From Odiellus spinosus (lineage: Eukaryota; Arthropoda; Arachnida; Opiliones; Phalangiidae), in the NCBI GenBank assembly GCA_963920705.1, contig OY987233.1:15177459-15241458 (forward strand): DNA of 64,000 nucleotides, read 5' to 3'. Positions 62,351 through 64,000 of the stretch are shown one piece after another. Below the pieces are notes generated by a model. That model did no database searches. It had not been told where the DNA came from and was given only the letters and a program-made list of their open reading frames with translations. Numbering within the stretch: the stretch's first letter is position 1; every line of letters starts with the position of its first letter. The position numbers and the translations under genes were made by a program.

Positions 62351-63179
62351 TATCTCTACGAGTATAGAATTCGTAGATATTTAAGTAAGATTAGGCTTAG
62401 GGTAACTGACAATTCAATACGGTATAAAAATATTTCCCGCAAACAGCGTTACGCGTATATATAGATAGTAAACACCCGTTTCTCTTGTACATACTGTCAA
62501 GTAGGCCAGTTTAAGAGTCTCGGGGGTCAGACATAAAGTTCAAAATGAGCTATTTTTATATTTGATATATATTGCATTTTAAATATTGACTTAAGTCTTT
62601 CTTTATATTGAAAACAAACTTTAAAAATTTAATAGGCGTTTTATAAACTACAAAATGACAAAACAAAAATTTCAAATCCTCTTTCCGAGAAAACATTTAA
62701 ATATTTTTTAATTGAAATTTTTATAGACTCTATTTAGACCGTACTACACAGATTTAAATAGGTTTGAACCTGAAATTATATTTTAGCGTGTCTCCTTTTA
62801 AATAAACTGTAACTATATATATTCTATGGCGGATAAAAAAACTACGATAGCTTATAAAATAAATAAGCCATAAATGAAAAGCTCTTTCAACATGTGCCAA
62901 ATTAAAACTCATAACCTCATCATCTACATATCTATACCCTTCTTTAGAATAAAATAAAAAAAGGCTAGTCAAAAAAAACTTAATACACGTGTATACCAGT
63001 ATAGCGTCAAATTGACCTGTTAACAGTGAAAGCGGCTAGCCTAAGGGGGGAAATATCAGTGTATCAGCGGTGGTGAAAAGAGCCAGACCGGATTACCGCG
63101 AAAAAACAGCTTCCGGCATCGCTGTCAGGTTAATCTGTGGGCGTCCACCCGTGTATTGAAAAAAGATTAACCTCCTCTC

Positions 63180-63510
63180 GCTTATACTCCCCCCCCCCCC
63201 CTTCTCTTTTTCGTCAGCGGTCGATTTGTCGACAACTTAAGCTGAACAAAGTGAACAACGTTTTCCCTTTTAGACTTTGAACTAGGAATTTACGCGCTTC
63301 CGTCTACGGTAGCTCGTTAAGTTGACGTTTGGTATTGCGCGAGAGATAGACCACCGAATCGCTTTCTCCTTTTGGCGCGCGCCCGCCGATCAATAAACCA
63401 ACGAAACGAGTTCGCGCGCTTTCTTGTTTCTTTTCTTTCTCCCGCCAAAAAAAAAAAAAAAAGAACTCACGCGGTCAAATCTCGCGCCAAAGGCCCCTAG
63501 ACGAAAACCT
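63180..63510. other. CGCG-dense island 5 with poly-C and poly-A tracts
   Basis: Poly-C of about 12 near 63190, GGCGCGCGCCCGCC near 63375 and a poly-A run of about 18 near 63447. A candidate upstream regulatory region for a gene beyond the window, possibly MED13; unproven. Confidence 0.35.
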
Positions 63511-63699
63511 TTTTTACGCTATGCACCCCTTTTGGTGAAGGGAAAGTGAAATTATTATGATATTCAATAATAATTAAATATTAATAGTTAACCCGATTTA
63601 TTTGAATAGTTGAATATTGATAATAAGGGTAATTTTTATATAAGAAATTTAAGCATATATTTTATATTATTTTAAGAGAACCTCTAAGCTAAAATTTGC

Positions 63700-63910
63700 A
63701 TTAAATTAAGAAAACTTCTAAGCCTGAAAGTTATATCATTTAATAGAAATTCTTGTAAGATTAATTAAAAATATTCCTATGCAAACATCTAAGCCTAATT
63801 AATAACATTCTTATGCTAATATCTAAGTCTAATTAATAACATTTCTATGCAAACATCTAAGCCTAATTTCTATCATTTCTATAAAAACCACTAAGCCTAA
63901 TCGTAACTTG
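63700..63910. repeat. Short CTAAGCCTAATTAATAACAT array
   Basis: Five to six degenerate units of 30-40 bp with (A/C)ATCTAAGCCTAATTAATAA and CATTTCTATGCAAA. Another array seeded by TAAGCCTAA. Confidence 0.7.
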
Positions 63911-64000
63911 CTACTCTATAAAAGACACATCCTAATCTTATATACGATCAATATGAAAACAATATATCTATAATTTATCTTTCACTTTCCCTTTAAGTTG

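Larger units (their letters stand above)
56309..62539. mobile_element. Possible large element with 17-bp inverted ends
   Basis: ACTTTATGTCTGACCCC at 56309-56325 and its perfect reverse complement at 62523-62539. GGC(C)TACTTGACAGT also occurs inside both ends in inverted orientation. A related CTTTACGTCTGACCCCGG is at 53810. CGCG-rich DNA lies just inside both ends. It would contain the nested family A copy and the 2.76-kb palindrome. No clear target duplication or transposase, so this is tentative. Confidence 0.35.
48493..64000. other. Presumed MED13 intron 1 and/or upstream region
   Basis: The exon at 48321-48492 begins with an acceptor and 2 nt of a split codon, so at least one more coding exon lies upstream. 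I saw no minus-strand TGG-TGG-GGN (the conserved WWG of that exon) up to 64000. The stretch is otherwise repeats, islands rich in CGCG, and no credible host gene. Confidence 0.55.

Noticed and set aside
1..64000. tRNA, rRNA, snRNA genes and CRISPR arrays
   Set aside because: No intact tRNA T-loop motif with a matching acceptor stem and no rRNA core motifs were seen; the tandem arrays lack spacers and the window is eukaryotic.

Overview
This window is eukaryotic. It is AT-rich, has spliced genes with short GT-AG introns, and is full of small non-autonomous DNA transposons and tandem arrays. Three protein-coding genes can be read with confidence, and all three are animal families: a phospholipase B-like lysosomal hydrolase (minus strand, 9 exons, 21705-24493), a Sesquipedalian PH-domain endosomal adaptor (plus strand, single coding exon, 27369-28142) and Mediator subunit MED13 (minus strand, at least 20 coding exons, 36659-48492, N-terminus missing). 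The MED13 protein looks closer to arthropod Skuld/MED13 than to the vertebrate form (for example [15 protein letters not shown]). My best guess is therefore an arthropod or another invertebrate, but the species is not determined.

Layout. 1-21700: no gene recognised; a desert of tandem repeats and miniature elements. 21705-28142: the PLBD-like and Sesquipedalian genes lie head to head about 2.9 kb apart, separated by a TA microsatellite, remnants of an interspersed family and a textbook 240-bp hAT-type miniature element with an 8-bp target duplication. 28143-36658: a 21-bp minisatellite, a 30-bp minisatellite, several miniature elements, a T-rich low-complexity tract and a three-copy 175-bp repeat just beyond the MED13 stop. 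36659-48492: MED13. 48493-64000: no coding exon found. It is probably MED13 intron 1, or intron plus promoter, because the N-terminal exon with the conserved Trp-Trp-Gly segment is not visible here. It holds more miniature elements, minisatellites, CpG-rich CGCG-dense islands and a 2.76-kb palindromic element flanked by TTAA.

The repeat landscape is the main novelty. Family A has terminal AAAGTGAGGCTGTCA repeats and about 13 copies or fragments, one inside a PLBD intron and two interrupted by other elements. Family B has termini like GGTAAATTACGCGGT (3 copies). Family C has termini like TAAAGGGAGAATG and folds into long palindromes (3 or more). There are also a TA-flanked 1.4-kb element with internal TCGGAC repeats and two hAT-like elements. 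None carries a recognisable transposase, so an active source would have to lie elsewhere in the genome.

The three host genes act in unrelated processes (lysosomal hydrolysis, endosomal recycling, transcription control) and there is no sign that they work together. Exon coordinates were derived by hand from splice sites. Both multi-exon models keep frame throughout (PLBD-like 1518 nt; MED13 6980 nt including a 2-nt split codon).
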